Positions 8,830-17,953 of a stretch of 64,000 nucleotides of DNA are shown in pieces. A program made the translations under genes and the position numbers. Under the pieces are notes generated by a model that was not told where the DNA came from, made no database searches, and worked only from the letters and a program-made list of their open reading frames with translations. The stretch is from Mycetocola zhujimingii (GTDB taxonomy: Bacteria; Actinomycetota; Actinomycetes; Actinomycetales; Microbacteriaceae), in assembly GCF_003065425.1 (NCBI RefSeq), contig NZ_CP026949.1, positions 1,798,001-1,862,000 of the forward strand, read 5' to 3'. Within the stretch, counting starts at the first letter, position 1. Each line of letters starts with the position of its first letter.

Positions 8830-10233
8830 CTACTTCTTGGCCTTCTTCGCCTTCTTAGCCGGAGCCTCTTCGGTCTCAGCGTCGGCAGCGTCAGCTTCGA
8901 CAGCGTCGGCCTCAACAGCGTCGGCCGCGTCGGTCTCGTCAGCGGGAGCGTCGTCTTCGTCGGTCGGGATGAACCCGGTGAGGTCAACGGGCTTTCCGGC
9001 GGTGTCGACGACCTTGGTCTTGCCGAGGACAACCGCGAGGGCCTTGTTGCGGGCAACCTCTCCGACCATGGCCGGGATCTGGTTGTTCTCGTCGAGAACC
9101 TTGATGAACTCGCCCGGCTCCATGCCGTACTGAGCGGCACCCTGGATCAGGTACTGGGTGAGCTCGTCCTGGCTGACCTGGACCTTCTCGGCCTCAGCGA
9201 TGGTGTCGAGAAGCATCTGCTGCTTGAAGGTTGCCTCGCTCGAGGTCTTGACCTCTGCGCGGTGCTCGTCGTCTTCGAGTCGGCCTTCGCCCTCGAGGTG
9301 ACGGTGAACCTCGTCTTCGACGAGCTTCTCCGGAACGGGGATCTCAACCATTTCGACGAGCTTCTCGAGCAGCTTGGTGCGAGCCTCGGTGCCCTGGCCG
9401 AACGCCTTCTGGCGAGCCGCCTGCTCCTTGAGGCTCTCGGTCAGCTCGGCGATGGTGTCGAACTCGCTGGCGATCTGCGCGAAGTCGTCGTCGGCTGCAG
9501 GAAGCTCGCGCTCCTTGACGGCTCCGACGGTGACGGTGATCTCAGCGGTCTCGCCCTCGTGGTCTCCACCGAGCAGCGGTGCGCTGAACGTGGTGACCTC
9601 GCCGGCGGTGAGTGACTCGAGGACCTCGTCGATGCCCTCGATGAGGTCACCGGAACCGACCTCGTATGAGATACCTGAAGCGGTGTCGACCTCTTCGCCG
9701 TTGATCGTTGCAACGAGGTCGATCTGCACGAAGTCGCCGGTTGCCGCTGGGCGGTCAACGGTGACGAGCGTGCCGAACCGGGTGCGGAGCTTGTTGAGTT
9801 CTTCTTCAACGTCTGCGTCGGTAACCTCGGCTGCGTCGACCTCGATGGTGATGTCGTCGTATGCCGGGAGAGTGATCTCGGGACGAACGTCAACCTCGAT
9901 GGCGAGCTTCAGGTCTCCGGAGAAGTCCTTGTCGCTGGGCCACTCGACGATGTCAGCCTCCGGGCGACCCAGAGTGCGGATGCCGTGCTCTTCGATGGCG
10001 GCGCGGTAGAAACCGTCGAGGCCCTCGTTGACGGCGTGCTCGAGCACAGCGCCCTTGCCCATGCGCTGGTCGATGATTGCCGGGGGAACCTTGCCCTTGC
10101 GGAATCCGGGGATGTTGACCTGTTCGGCGATGTGGCCGTAGGCGTGGGTGATGCTCGGCTTCAGGTCTTCGGGTGTCACCGAGATGGCAACCTTGACGCG
10201 AGTGGGGCTGAGCTGTTCGACCGTGGATTTCAC
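8830..10233 (-). CDS. tig: trigger factor (ribosome-associated chaperone, peptidyl-prolyl isomerase)
   Basis: A 467-residue trigger factor. The N-terminal ribosome-binding domain carries the signature GFRKGK near residue 45. The FKBP-like isomerase domain lies at about 155-240 ([18 protein letters not shown]), followed by the helical chaperone arms. The C-terminus is an actinobacterial-type tail, first acidic with Ala-Asp repeats, then ending in AKKAKKAKK. The start is a GTG (10233) with AGGAG at good spacing. tRNA-Pro is encoded about 55 bases upstream on the same strand. It binds nascent chains at the ribosome exit and neighbours the Clp genes, as in mycobacteria. Confidence 0.97.
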   Translation of the reverse strand: MKSTVEQLSPTRVKVAISVTPEDLKPSITHAYGHIAEQVNIPGFRKGKVPPAIIDQRMGKGAVLEHAVNEGLDGFYRAAIEEHGIRTLGRPEADIVEWPSDKDFSGDLKLAIEVDVRPEITLPAYDDITIEVDAAEVTDADVEEELNKLRTRFGTLVTVDRPAATGDFVQIDLVATINGEEVDTASGISYEVGSGDLIEGIDEVLESLTAGEVTTFSAPLLGGDHEGETAEITVTVGAVKERELPAADDDFAQIASEFDTIAELTESLKEQAARQKAFGQGTEARTKLLEKLVEMVEIPVPEKLVEDEVHRHLEGEGRLEDDEHRAEVKTSSEATFKQQMLLDTIAEAEKVQVSQDELTQYLIQGAAQYGMEPGEFIKVLDENNQIPAMVGEVARNKALAVVLGKTKVVDTAGKPVDLTGFIPTDEDDAPADETDAADAVEADAVEADAADAETEEAPAKKAKKAKK

Positions 10234-10289
10234 GTTGGTGTGTTCTCCTGTGTTGTGGATTTTTCCTCGATCTGAGGAGTTTCGGATTG

Positions 10290-10363
10290 TCGGGGCGACA
10301 GGATTCGAACCTGCGACCTCCCGGTCCCAAACCGGGCGCTCTACCAAGCTGAGCTACGCCCCG
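10290..10363 (-). tRNA. tRNA-Pro (anticodon TGG)
   Basis: The minus strand folds into a normal cloverleaf: acceptor CGGGGCG/CGCCCCG, anticodon loop TTTGGGA giving TGG, T-loop TTCGAAT, discriminator A. CCA is not encoded. It lies directly upstream of tig. Confidence 0.95.
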
Positions 10364-10570
10364 GTATTACTACCGGTGATGGACAAGCCAATCGATAACA
10401 AAACTCGGTTGGAAGGCCTCGGACAGTCTAATGCACGGACGGCGGGCAATCCTGTCCACCGTGCATGTGCACACACCACCCCCAAACGTGTACTACGATA
10501 TTCGAGTGCCGGTTCGCCGGCATGGTTCTCCAACTGAATACCGTAATTCCGGCATAAATCCGCCGGATTC

Positions 10571-10644
10571 GGGGCTGTAGCTTAGTGGTAAAGCCTCTGT
10601 CTTCCAAACAGATGATGCGAGTTCGATTCTCGTCAGCCCCTCCA
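10571..10644 (+). tRNA. tRNA-Gly (anticodon TCC), CCA encoded
   Basis: Acceptor GGGGCTG pairs with CAGCCCC. The anticodon loop CTTCCAA gives TCC, the T-loop is TTCGATT, and the discriminator T is followed by an encoded CCA at 10642-10644. Confidence 0.95.
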
Positions 10645-10679
10645 ATGATCCGTTCCGCCCGCACGACGAAGGCGAAGCC

Positions 10680-10871
10680 ATGAAGATGCTCCGGCCTTAC
10701 GCGCTGTGGACAGCCGCCGGCGTCGTGCTCTTCGTGATTGCCGGTCTCGCACTCGCCACGGGCCGCTTCGGCTCCGGAGTCCTTCTCATGGCCGCGTCGG
10801 CGCTCTGCCTCGGTACCGGAATGGCCTCACAGAAGCGCTGGACGAAGAAAAACCGCCAACGCCAGCGCTAA
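10680..10871 (+). CDS. small two-helix membrane protein, unknown function
   Basis: A 63-residue protein with two hydrophobic segments (about residues 8-27 and 31-48), then a very basic tail (KRWTKKNRQRQR). It starts 35 bases after tRNA-Gly with a purine-rich GAAGGCGAAG before the ATG. No family is recognised. The hydrophobic/basic pattern and GC-rich third positions argue that it is real. It converges on the carbonic anhydrase-like gene with only 7 bases between stops. Confidence 0.6.
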   Translation: MKMLRPYALWTAAGVVLFVIAGLALATGRFGSGVLLMAASALCLGTGMASQKRWTKKNRQRQR

Positions 10872-10878
10872 GTGACAC

Positions 10879-11424
10879 TCACGCTCCCGCGTCGAGTGAT
10901 TCCGCGTGGTGTTTCGAGTGCCCGAGATAGATCTCCGCATTCTTTCGGATGCCATCGATCTCGTCATCGGTCAGCTCGCGTCGAACCTTTCCCGGCACCC
11001 CTGCGACGAGCGAACGCGGTGGAATAACCGCCCCCGACAGCACGACCGCTCCCCCGGCGATCAGGCACTCGTCGCCGATCACCGCTCCGCTGAGGACGAC
11101 GGCGCCCATGCCAACGAGCACCGTGTCTCCAATCGTGCAGCCGTGCACGACGGCATTGTGACCGACCGATACCCCTTTGCCGATGACAACAGGCGATGCT
11201 GAATCCACGTGCACGGCGACCCCGTCCTGGATGTTGCTCCCATCGCCGATCTCGATCGACGCCGAGTCCCCGCGGAGAACCGCGTTGTACCAGACGCTCG
11301 ATGCCGGCCCGAGCGTGACGTTACCGACGATGCGCGCACCGGGCGCAATGAAGGCTGTGTCGTCGATCGTCGGCCCCTCGATCCCGGTGAGCCGGAGGAC
11401 TGTTGCGCTGCTGTCACTCGTCAT
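10879..11424 (-). CDS. gamma carbonic anhydrase-like hexapeptide-repeat protein
   Basis: A 181-residue left-handed beta-helix protein made of hexapeptide repeats (IAPGAR, IVGNVT, VVIGKG, VLSGAV). Candidate zinc ligands are His72, His89 and His94, in the VAVHVD and VGHNAVVHGC segments that match the gamma-class family (YrdA/PaaY-like). Such proteins form trimers with metal at the subunit interface. Many are annotated as carbonic anhydrase or acyltransferase without measured activity. It is divergent from the giant membrane protein gene, with 100 bases between starts. Confidence 0.88.
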   Translation of the reverse strand: MTSDSSATVLRLTGIEGPTIDDTAFIAPGARIVGNVTLGPASSVWYNAVLRGDSASIEIGDGSNIQDGVAVHVDSASPVVIGKGVSVGHNAVVHGCTIGDTVLVGMGAVVLSGAVIGDECLIAGGAVVLSGAVIPPRSLVAGVPGKVRRELTDDEIDGIRKNAEIYLGHSKHHAESLDAGA

Positions 11425-11524
11425 GGGGTCACACTATCGCTCCGGATTTTCTCCACATGGGCAGTTCTGTCCACGGATCGCAAATGTACCCACCCATCTC
11501 GACAGCCTCTGCCACAATCGGGCC

Positions 11525-14500
11525 ATGTCTTCGACTCAGGGCCATGTGCCCCAGCCGCACCCTCCGACTGAGCCCACTGTTCCCGGTGGAGGACTGAACG
11601 GTCGAACACCGGTATGGCCGCAGCGCGCGGAATACCTGACAGACAGCTCTCGGTGCCCGTCATGCTTCACCGCTCTCTCGGCATCCACACCGGTGCCGGC
11701 AGGTTCCGCCGGTCCTGTGTGCCACGTGTGCGGTCTCGACCTCTCAGGCCCCGAGGCCGCCGGCGTGCTCGAAGCGGGCACCGCTGTTCGGACCGCTGAG
11801 TCGAGACGGCAGAATCTTCTCGATCGCATGCGCGCCTCGCAGGCTGAGCGCGAGGCGCTTCGGCTCGCGGCTAGCGCGCCTGTACCGCAGGTGGTCCAGC
11901 AGCAGCCGGTAAACGTCGGGCAGTACCCGGGCGCGCTGTACCAGAGTGCGCAGTCCCCCGCCGCCTCTGTTCCCCTCGCACACTCGACAGAACCAGCATC
12001 CCTGAGCGCGCTGCACGCACAACTGCCGCCGCAAGCTCTCCCGCCGACGTCGGGGGGTGCAACCGCTGATGGCCGCCCGCGCCGTTCGGGCATCCAGATA
12101 CTGATGCTGACGGTTGGCGTCATCCTGGTCTCGATCATGGCGATCTTCTTCGTCCTTCTCGCCTACCTCGTCGCGAGCCTCGAAGTCCGGTCGATCCTGA
12201 CCGGAGCGGCAAGCATCGCCGTCTTCGGCATTGCCTGGCTGCTGCACCGGCGGAGGCTCTCGGGCACCGCGCAGGGAATCGCCGTGCTCGCCATCGTGCT
12301 CCTCCTGCTCGACATCTGGATCGTTCGCGCCAATGACCTGTTCGGCTCGGCAACGCTCGACGGCTGGTTGTACACGGGCATCGCAACGGGCCTGCTGGCT
12401 GTGGCACTCACCGCGGGATTCCGGATGCTGCCGCTGCGGTCGCTGAGTATCTCCGCGGCGCTGCTCGGGCCGGTCGCCGTCTTCGCGCTCACCATCGGCA
12501 TTCTCACCACGGTCGACGCCAGCGAGCAGATCTGGGCGGCGTTTGCGGCCGTGGGTGCTGCCGCCCTCGCATGGCGCTGGATTCCGCTCGGCGCGCTCGA
12601 GTGCAGCCTGGTGCGAGCGCTCGGGTTCATCGCGGCCGGGCTGGCGATCCTTCCGGGTTCGTTCGGGTTCCCCGATCTGGACGGTGGCGCGGTTATCGCG
12701 CTCGCTGTGATCGCGGTGATTTGGTTCGGCCACCTCGCACTGTCCGAGTTCCAGGTCGTCGGGCCGACAGGCCCAGGCGGCACCAACCCGGCTGGCGTCG
12801 CCCCTGGCGTTCTCGACCCCAGCGTCGCCCCCGACATGGGGGCACCGCCCATCGAGGAACCGGCCGACAACGCAGCCGCGCAACCGGCGTCGCAGCCGCG
12901 TCCCGATGTGACCTCGGCGCTCCGGAGCACACCGTGGCAGGTCTTCGCCGCCCTCGGGCTCGGCTTGAGCATCGCGGCAATCGGTCCCGCTCTCCTGTTG
13001 GAGGCGAACAGCCCCAGCGACCTGTTCTGGATTCCCGTGACCGCGACAGCGATGGGTGCTGTCGTTCTCGCCATCGTCGCGCGGCTCGGTCGCGCGTCAG
13101 ACGGCGCATCGCTCCTGAGGCTCGCGACGGCCGTGCCCCTCGCCGCGACAGCGCTGCTGGCCGCTCCGGCCGCGATGAGTGCGCTCCTCCACCTCCTCTC
13201 GATCCTTACCCTCCGACCGTTCAGCCTCGGTGTGCTCGAACCATTCGCGCGTTCGGGGCCCGGCTCCGAGTGGACCGCACCTGTCGCGCTCATCGCTGTC
13301 TCGCTGCTCACAGCATCCGCACTCGCGCTGCTTGGCCACCTTCGGAGCAGCGGCTGGGCGTCCCTGGCTCTCGGCGCCATCGGCCTCATCGGCGCGTGTC
13401 TCGTCCTGGGCACACCGGCACTGAGCGGCTCTGGTCTCCTCCTCGTCGCCGTTGCAGCGCTTGCCGCGACCGCATCAGGACGTATCGCCTGGCCCTACCG
13501 GCTCGTCGCCGCGATCACCTCAGCTCTCGGCACCTTCGGGGTGTTCGTCGTCGGCCTCACGAGCACCGTTACCTTCCCCTTCGCGGTGATCGCGACGCTG
13601 GCGGTTCTCGTTGTCCTCCACCGGGTCGTGCACCACACGGCCCCTCACACCGTGGCCAGCGCAACAACGCCGGTCGTCGTCGCCAGCGGACTCGGGGTTC
13701 TGCTCGGCAGCGTCCTGCTCGCTCCCTCCTGGTACCAGACGGTCACGGAAGCCACGAGTGCGCCGGCCGCTCCCGCCCTGGCCCTGGTCGTCTGCGCCGC
13801 CGTAATCGTCCTGACCGTCCTCTTTGCGCCAGGGCTTCTCACCCGCGCGGAGTCCGCCGTCGCCGTGTCCATCGGCGGCCTCGCGACCTTCGCGGGCCTC
13901 CTCTGGCTGGCCGCCCGCATCTCCGCCGACGCCACTCCGTTCCTCATCGCCTCGGGGATTGCGGCGGGTGTCACCATCCTCTGGCAGTTCCCCCGTCGCG
14001 TCGCTGCGTGGCCTGAACGGTACGTGGCTGCTGCGGCAGCACCGGTCACCGCCCTCGGGTTCGTTGCTGTCCTCTGGGACCAGATCGACGACGCAGTGAC
14101 TCCGGTGGCCGTCTCCTCGGCAATCGTCGTCCTCGCCGCTCTGGCTCTCGCGGTCTTCCGGCCGACGCACAATTCGGCGGCAGCGACTCTTGCAGGAATC
14201 CTGAACGACCCGGCGAGGATCGCACGGGCCTGTTGGGACGTCCCCGTCGTTCTCGTGGCCGCGTTCCTCGTCCCGCGCGCGGTCGGCAGCGAGAGACTCG
14301 GCTGGCTCGCGCTCCTTCTGCTCGCGGTCGCCGCAGTGATCATCGCGAGTGGCGACGGCGGAGTCTTCGCTGGTCGTTCGCTCCGCCGCCACGTGGCGTG
14401 GGCAGGTCTCCCGCTCGCAGTGGGTTCGTTGTGGCTTGGCCTCGCGAGAAACGACGTCGATGTCGTCGAGTTCTACACCCTGCCGGTCTCCGGTCTCCTG

Positions 14501-15559
14501 TTCGCGATCCTGGCCCTCATCGTGATCCGTCGCGAGCCTGTCACCGACAGAGTCAGTTCACCCCGGACCGTCCTCTTCGGTGCGGCGCTCGCGGTTGCGC
14601 TGCTCCCGAGCGCCGCAGCCTCGGGCACCGATGAGCCCGTTCGCATGGCCATCACGCTTGGCGCCGCCATCCTGTTGCTTCTGGCTGGCCCGTTCCTGCC
14701 GCCCGTCTGGGCCGCGACCCGCGTTGCTGTCGTGGTGTGGTTCACCGGCGTGGTCACGATGCTGCTCCTCACCCTCGTCCTCCCGGTCGTCGACTCGACG
14801 CGCACCCCGGGCGGATGGGAGAACGAGGTCGCCGCGGCTGGCCTTGCGGTCGGCGGTGCGCTCTGGCTGTACCGCCGCCGGGTTCCCCACATCCTCGGCA
14901 CACTCGCCGTCGCCGCGGCCCCCGTTGTCCTCGCACTCCCACTCGCGGAGTCGATCCTGGCCGGAGAGGCAGAGTTCTGGCGGTTCCTGCTCACGCTGCT
15001 GCTCGCCAGCGCCCTCTTCGTCGCCGCGTCGCTGGGAGCCGCACGGTCGGAGATCATTCGCTGGACGGCACTCGGAGCCGCGGTGATCGTCGCAGCATCG
15101 GCGATGACCGTCGGCCTCGCCGACCCGTTCGAAACGGCGACGGTGCCGATCGCGGTCGCCCTGATTGCGGTTGGCGCCGTGCGTCTGAGCGCCGACCCGG
15201 CGGCCCGCTCATGGCCGCACCTCGGTGCTGGCCTGATCCTTCTCCTGGTTCCGTCGCTCTTCGCCGATTTCGCGAGCAACGAGCTGTGGCGCGTTGTCGC
15301 TCTCGGCGTCGCGGCACTCGTCGTGTTCGGAATCGGGCTGGCTCTCAAGCTCAGTGCACCGACACTGATCGGGGCCGCTGTGCTCGTCGTCCACGGTCTC
15401 GCACAGCTCTGGCCGTGGATTTCGGGACTCTACGGGGCCATCCCCTGGTGGCTGTGGGCGGGCATCGGTGGCGTCATCCTCATTGTCCTCGCGGCAACAT
15501 ACGAGAAACGGATTCGTGATCTTCAGGCCGTTGCACGGAGCATCCGGTCACTGCGTTAG
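11525..15559 (+). CDS. giant multi-pass membrane protein with N-terminal zinc ribbon (SCO7613-like)
   Basis: About 1344 residues. A Pro-rich N-terminus leads to a C4 zinc ribbon (Cys44, Cys47, Cys66, Cys69) and a short charged helix (ESRRQNLLDRMRASQAERE). After a low-complexity linker there are more than 30 consecutive hydrophobic segments from about residue 195 to the end. The layout resembles the large actinobacterial membrane proteins named after the C-terminal domain of SCO7613. Function is unknown; possibilities are an envelope scaffold or a transporter-like machine. The ATG at 11525 is preferred because the Pro-rich start and zinc ribbon begin there, while upstream in-frame sequence lies inside the divergent gene. 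A weak ribosome site leaves the start open. Confidence 0.75.
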   Translation: MSSTQGHVPQPHPPTEPTVPGGGLNGRTPVWPQRAEYLTDSSRCPSCFTALSASTPVPAGSAGPVCHVCGLDLSGPEAAGVLEAGTAVRTAESRRQNLLDRMRASQAEREALRLAASAPVPQVVQQQPVNVGQYPGALYQSAQSPAASVPLAHSTEPASLSALHAQLPPQALPPTSGGATADGRPRRSGIQILMLTVGVILVSIMAIFFVLLAYLVASLEVRSILTGAASIAVFGIAWLLHRRRLSGTAQGIAVLAIVLLLLDIWIVRANDLFGSATLDGWLYTGIATGLLAVALTAGFRMLPLRSLSISAALLGPVAVFALTIGILTTVDASEQIWAAFAAVGAAALAWRWIPLGALECSLVRALGFIAAGLAILPGSFGFPDLDGGAVIALAVIAVIWFGHLALSEFQVVGPTGPGGTNPAGVAPGVLDPSVAPDMGAPPIEEPADNAAAQPASQPRPDVTSALRSTPWQVFAALGLGLSIAAIGPALLLEANSPSDLFWIPVTATAMGAVVLAIVARLGRASDGASLLRLATAVPLAATALLAAPAAMSALLHLLSILTLRPFSLGVLEPFARSGPGSEWTAPVALIAVSLLTASALALLGHLRSSGWASLALGAIGLIGACLVLGTPALSGSGLLLVAVAALAATASGRIAWPYRLVAAITSALGTFGVFVVGLTSTVTFPFAVIATLAVLVVLHRVVHHTAPHTVASATTPVVVASGLGVLLGSVLLAPSWYQTVTEATSAPAAPALALVVCAAVIVLTVLFAPGLLTRAESAVAVSIGGLATFAGLLWLAARISADATPFLIASGIAAGVTILWQFPRRVAAWPERYVAAAAAPVTALGFVAVLWDQIDDAVTPVAVSSAIVVLAALALAVFRPTHNSAAATLAGILNDPARIARACWDVPVVLVAAFLVPRAVGSERLGWLALLLLAVAAVIIASGDGGVFAGRSLRRHVAWAGLPLAVGSLWLGLARNDVDVVEFYTLPVSGLLFAILALIVIRREPVTDRVSSPRTVLFGAALAVALLPSAAASGTDEPVRMAITLGAAILLLLAGPFLPPVWAATRVAVVVWFTGVVTMLLLTLVLPVVDSTRTPGGWENEVAAAGLAVGGALWLYRRRVPHILGTLAVAAAPVVLALPLAESILAGEAEFWRFLLTLLLASALFVAASLGAARSEIIRWTALGAAVIVAASAMTVGLADPFETATVPIAVALIAVGAVRLSADPAARSWPHLGAGLILLLVPSLFADFASNELWRVVALGVAALVVFGIGLALKLSAPTLIGAAVLVVHGLAQLWPWISGLYGAIPWWLWAGIGGVILIVLAATYEKRIRDLQAVARSIRSLR

Positions 15560-15592
15560 TTCGCGGCGTCGGATCCGTCTGCGTCTGCAACA

Positions 15593-17200
15593 TCAGTGAT
15601 CATGGCCGGTTCCTTCAGTCTGCCGTGGGCCATACCCGTCCGGGTGTTGATCGTGCTTCGGTGAGGTCGGTGCTCCGGGGAGATCGCGCTGTTCGCCCGG
15701 CTCGACGACGAGAAACTGGCCCATCATCCCGTTGTCCTCGTGCCACAGCAGATGGCAGTGGTACATGTAGGGAACGTCCGAATCGGCGTAGTCCTCGAAG
15801 CGCAACAGAAGCCGGTACTCGACCTGTGGTGCGAGATAGATCGTGTCTTTCCAGCCGGCGAGTTCGGGCCCTGGTTCCTTCCCGTCGACGGATGCCACCT
15901 GGAACTGAACGTCGTGCACGTGGAAGTTGTGCGGCATCGTCATGCCGTTGGTAACCACCCACTCCTCGGTGGAGCCGACCGTGACCACCTCATCGATGCG
16001 GTCCATGTCCATGCTCTGACCGTTGATGGTGAACCCGTCGAGTCTGAATGTCCGCGTGGTTACAGCATCCGACGCCTGGATCCGGTCAACGGGGACCAGC
16101 GCGTCCGGAACCGCCGCGGAGGGACGCAGCGTGGCCGCGGCGCGCAACTCGAGCACGTCGAACCGGTCAGCACCACCGTTCTGGCCAGCGAGGACCGGCA
16201 GCATGCCGAGGTCGGGTTCTGTCGACCGTAGCGCCACACGCTCGCCTGGCACGATATCGACCACGATTTCCGCCCGTTCCCCCGGCGACAACCGCACGGC
16301 TGAGGTGCGATTCGGTTCGGCGAGGAGTCCTCCGTCCGAACCGATCTGCGCGAAGTCCCTCCTGTCATCGAACCCGAAGTTGTATGTCCGCGCTGTCGAG
16401 GCGTTGAGGAGGCGGAGCCGCACGGATGTCGTCTCGACGTCGAGGTATGGACCTGGCGTTCCGTTGACGATCAGATCCCGGCCGAGGGCTCCAACGAACC
16501 CGCGATCTTCGTTTCGGATCTCTCCGTCGTCATCGATGGGAGTGTCCTGCACAATGACGGGAACGTCGTCGACTCCGTACGTGCGCGGGAGCGCAAGCGC
16601 CGCCTCGGCGTCGTCCCGAAGGTAAAAGAGCCCGGCAAGTCCCGCCGTGACCTGGTTGTCGGTCTCACCGTGCGGATGCGGGTGGTACCAGAGTGTCGCG
16701 GCTGGCTGGTCAATGACCCACTCGGGCGACCAGGTCGCATCGGGCTCGATCGGCTGGTGTGGTCCTCCGTCCATGGCCGGGGGCAGGTGCATGCCGTGCC
16801 AGTGCACCGTGGTGCGATCGTCCAGGCGATTCGTTACATCCACCCGCACTTTCTCGCCGCGGGCAGCAACGAGGGTCGGACCGAGATGGTTGCCGTTGTA
16901 CCCGCGGGTGGTGGTCGTCGTTCCCGGTCGGAAACTCGTCGACCCTTCCTGCGGTTCGAGCTCGAAAACGCGCGTGCCGTCGGACTCGAGGCGCGACGGG
17001 GCGAGCGGAGGAACCGCGAGTGCATTCGCGAACGACACCGAACCGATGGTGTTCACTTTCGCAGCGGCGAACACCCCCGCCGACCCGAAGACGGCAAGGG
17101 CTGCGCACCCGGCGATGAGCAGGACGGGGATGGCGATGATGAGGCTGAGAAGTGCTCCGCGGCGTGGTCGCGCCGGAGAAGCGGAAGAACGGGAGGTCAT
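15593..17200 (-). CDS. multicopper oxidase, membrane-anchored
   Basis: A 535-residue CueO/laccase-like oxidase of three cupredoxin domains. Copper ligands are visible: HWHGMHL near residue 130 and WYHPHPHGE near 173 (first domain), HNFHVHD near 425, and the closing HCHLLWHEDNGMMG near 485, which contains the T1 Cys and axial Met. The N-terminus has PARPRRG and a hydrophobic segment with LIAGC, so it could be a Tat substrate, a lipoprotein or a simple anchored exoprotein. It likely oxidises Cu(I), Fe(II) or phenols outside the membrane. It is divergent from dps, and the shared region carries two palindromes. Confidence 0.93.
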   Translation of the reverse strand: MTSRSSASPARPRRGALLSLIIAIPVLLIAGCAALAVFGSAGVFAAAKVNTIGSVSFANALAVPPLAPSRLESDGTRVFELEPQEGSTSFRPGTTTTTRGYNGNHLGPTLVAARGEKVRVDVTNRLDDRTTVHWHGMHLPPAMDGGPHQPIEPDATWSPEWVIDQPAATLWYHPHPHGETDNQVTAGLAGLFYLRDDAEAALALPRTYGVDDVPVIVQDTPIDDDGEIRNEDRGFVGALGRDLIVNGTPGPYLDVETTSVRLRLLNASTARTYNFGFDDRRDFAQIGSDGGLLAEPNRTSAVRLSPGERAEIVVDIVPGERVALRSTEPDLGMLPVLAGQNGGADRFDVLELRAAATLRPSAAVPDALVPVDRIQASDAVTTRTFRLDGFTINGQSMDMDRIDEVVTVGSTEEWVVTNGMTMPHNFHVHDVQFQVASVDGKEPGPELAGWKDTIYLAPQVEYRLLLRFEDYADSDVPYMYHCHLLWHEDNGMMGQFLVVEPGEQRDLPGAPTSPKHDQHPDGYGPRQTEGTGHDH

Positions 17201-17212
17201 GCATCAAGCCTC

Positions 17213-17270
17213 GTGAGAGCGAGCTCTCACAACATCCGGCATCGTCCCGATTCCGACCGGGGTAAACCCC
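17213..17270. promoter_or_regulatory. two palindromes in the multicopper oxidase-dps divergent region
   Basis: GTGAGAGC-GA-GCTCTCAC at 17213-17230 is a perfect 8-bp dyad directly abutting the GAGG ribosome site of the oxidase. GGGGT-AA-ACCCC at 17259-17270 is a second dyad 28 bases further out. Both look like operator sites for a metal- or stress-responsive repressor. No regulator gene is nearby, and neither matches a classical CsoR or CueR operator in orientation and spacing. Confidence 0.45.
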
Positions 17271-17379
17271 CTCTGATCCCTGAGTTAGACGAGCCTTGGC
17301 TTGCTTGCGGAATGCCTGAGCCTGAGTACCGTTGCATCCAGAGCGCACCACTTTCAGCGCACAAGCAAAGGGGAACACC

Positions 17380-17868
17380 ATGGCAGAAACCACCGCAACC
17401 GTCTCACAGACCTCCGTCAGCCCCGACGTCGCCGCAGGCGTCGCACAGTTCCTGACCCCGGTCGTTATCGACCTCACCGCCCTCGTCGTCAACGGCAAGC
17501 AGGCGCACTGGCACGTTCGCGGAGCGAACTTCATCGGGGTCCACGAGCTCCTCGACACCATCGTCGCGCACGCCCAGGACTGGGCAGACAGCGCAGCAGA
17601 GCGCATCGTCGCATTGGGCCTTCCTGTGGACGCACGCCTGTCCACCGTCGCCGCCAAGACCACCACCGGCGAGCTGACCGCTGGTTTCCAGCAGTCGGAG
17701 ACCACCATCGCCGAATTCGTGGCGCAGATCGACGCAACGCTCACCACGGTGAAGACCGCGGTTGACGAGCTCGACGCCATCGACCTCACCAGCCAGGACA
17801 TCGCCGTCGAGGTTTCCCGCGGCCTTGAAAAGGACCGCTGGTTCCTCGTCGCCCACGTCGCCAGGTAG
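17380..17868 (+). CDS. dps: Dps family ferritin-like DNA-protection protein
   Basis: A 162-residue Dps subunit, normally assembling as a 12-mer that oxidises and stores iron and shields DNA. The inter-subunit ferroxidase ligands are all present: His43, His55, Asp59, Asp70 and Glu74, at the same spacing as His31, His43, Asp47, Asp58 and Glu62 of Listeria innocua Dps. There is no long Lys-rich N-terminal tail, so DNA binding may be weak. ATG 17380 follows AAAGGGGA; an upstream in-frame ATG (17332) lacks such a site. It is divergent from the multicopper oxidase and is followed by a strong terminator. Confidence 0.95.
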   Translation: MAETTATVSQTSVSPDVAAGVAQFLTPVVIDLTALVVNGKQAHWHVRGANFIGVHELLDTIVAHAQDWADSAAERIVALGLPVDARLSTVAAKTTTGELTAGFQQSETTIAEFVAQIDATLTTVKTAVDELDAIDLTSQDIAVEVSRGLEKDRWFLVAHVAR

Positions 17869-17890
17869 CGCCGGTTCCCCGCTCTCTTCG

Positions 17891-17922
17891 AAAGAGGGTC
17901 GCCTTCGGGCGGCCCTCTTTTG
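17891..17922 (+). terminator. intrinsic terminator of dps with UUCG tetraloop
   Basis: AAAGAGGGTCGCC at 17891-17903 pairs with 17908-17920, 13 bp with one G-U, closed by a TTCG tetraloop and followed by TTTTG. It lies 22 bases after the dps stop. Confidence 0.88.
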
Positions 17923-17953
17923 TGTTGCGCCAGCGGGTACAGCCGGATGGGTT

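Noticed and set aside
11744-12883. 379-residue minus-strand frame
   Set aside because: It is opposite the giant membrane protein gene and consists of Arg/Gly/Glu-rich shadow sequence without any domain.
17259-17270. GGGGTAAACCCC as a CsoR copper operator
   Set aside because: Known CsoR sites have C-tracts before G-tracts (CCCC...GGGG) with longer spacing. Here the order is reversed, so I only call it an unassigned dyad.
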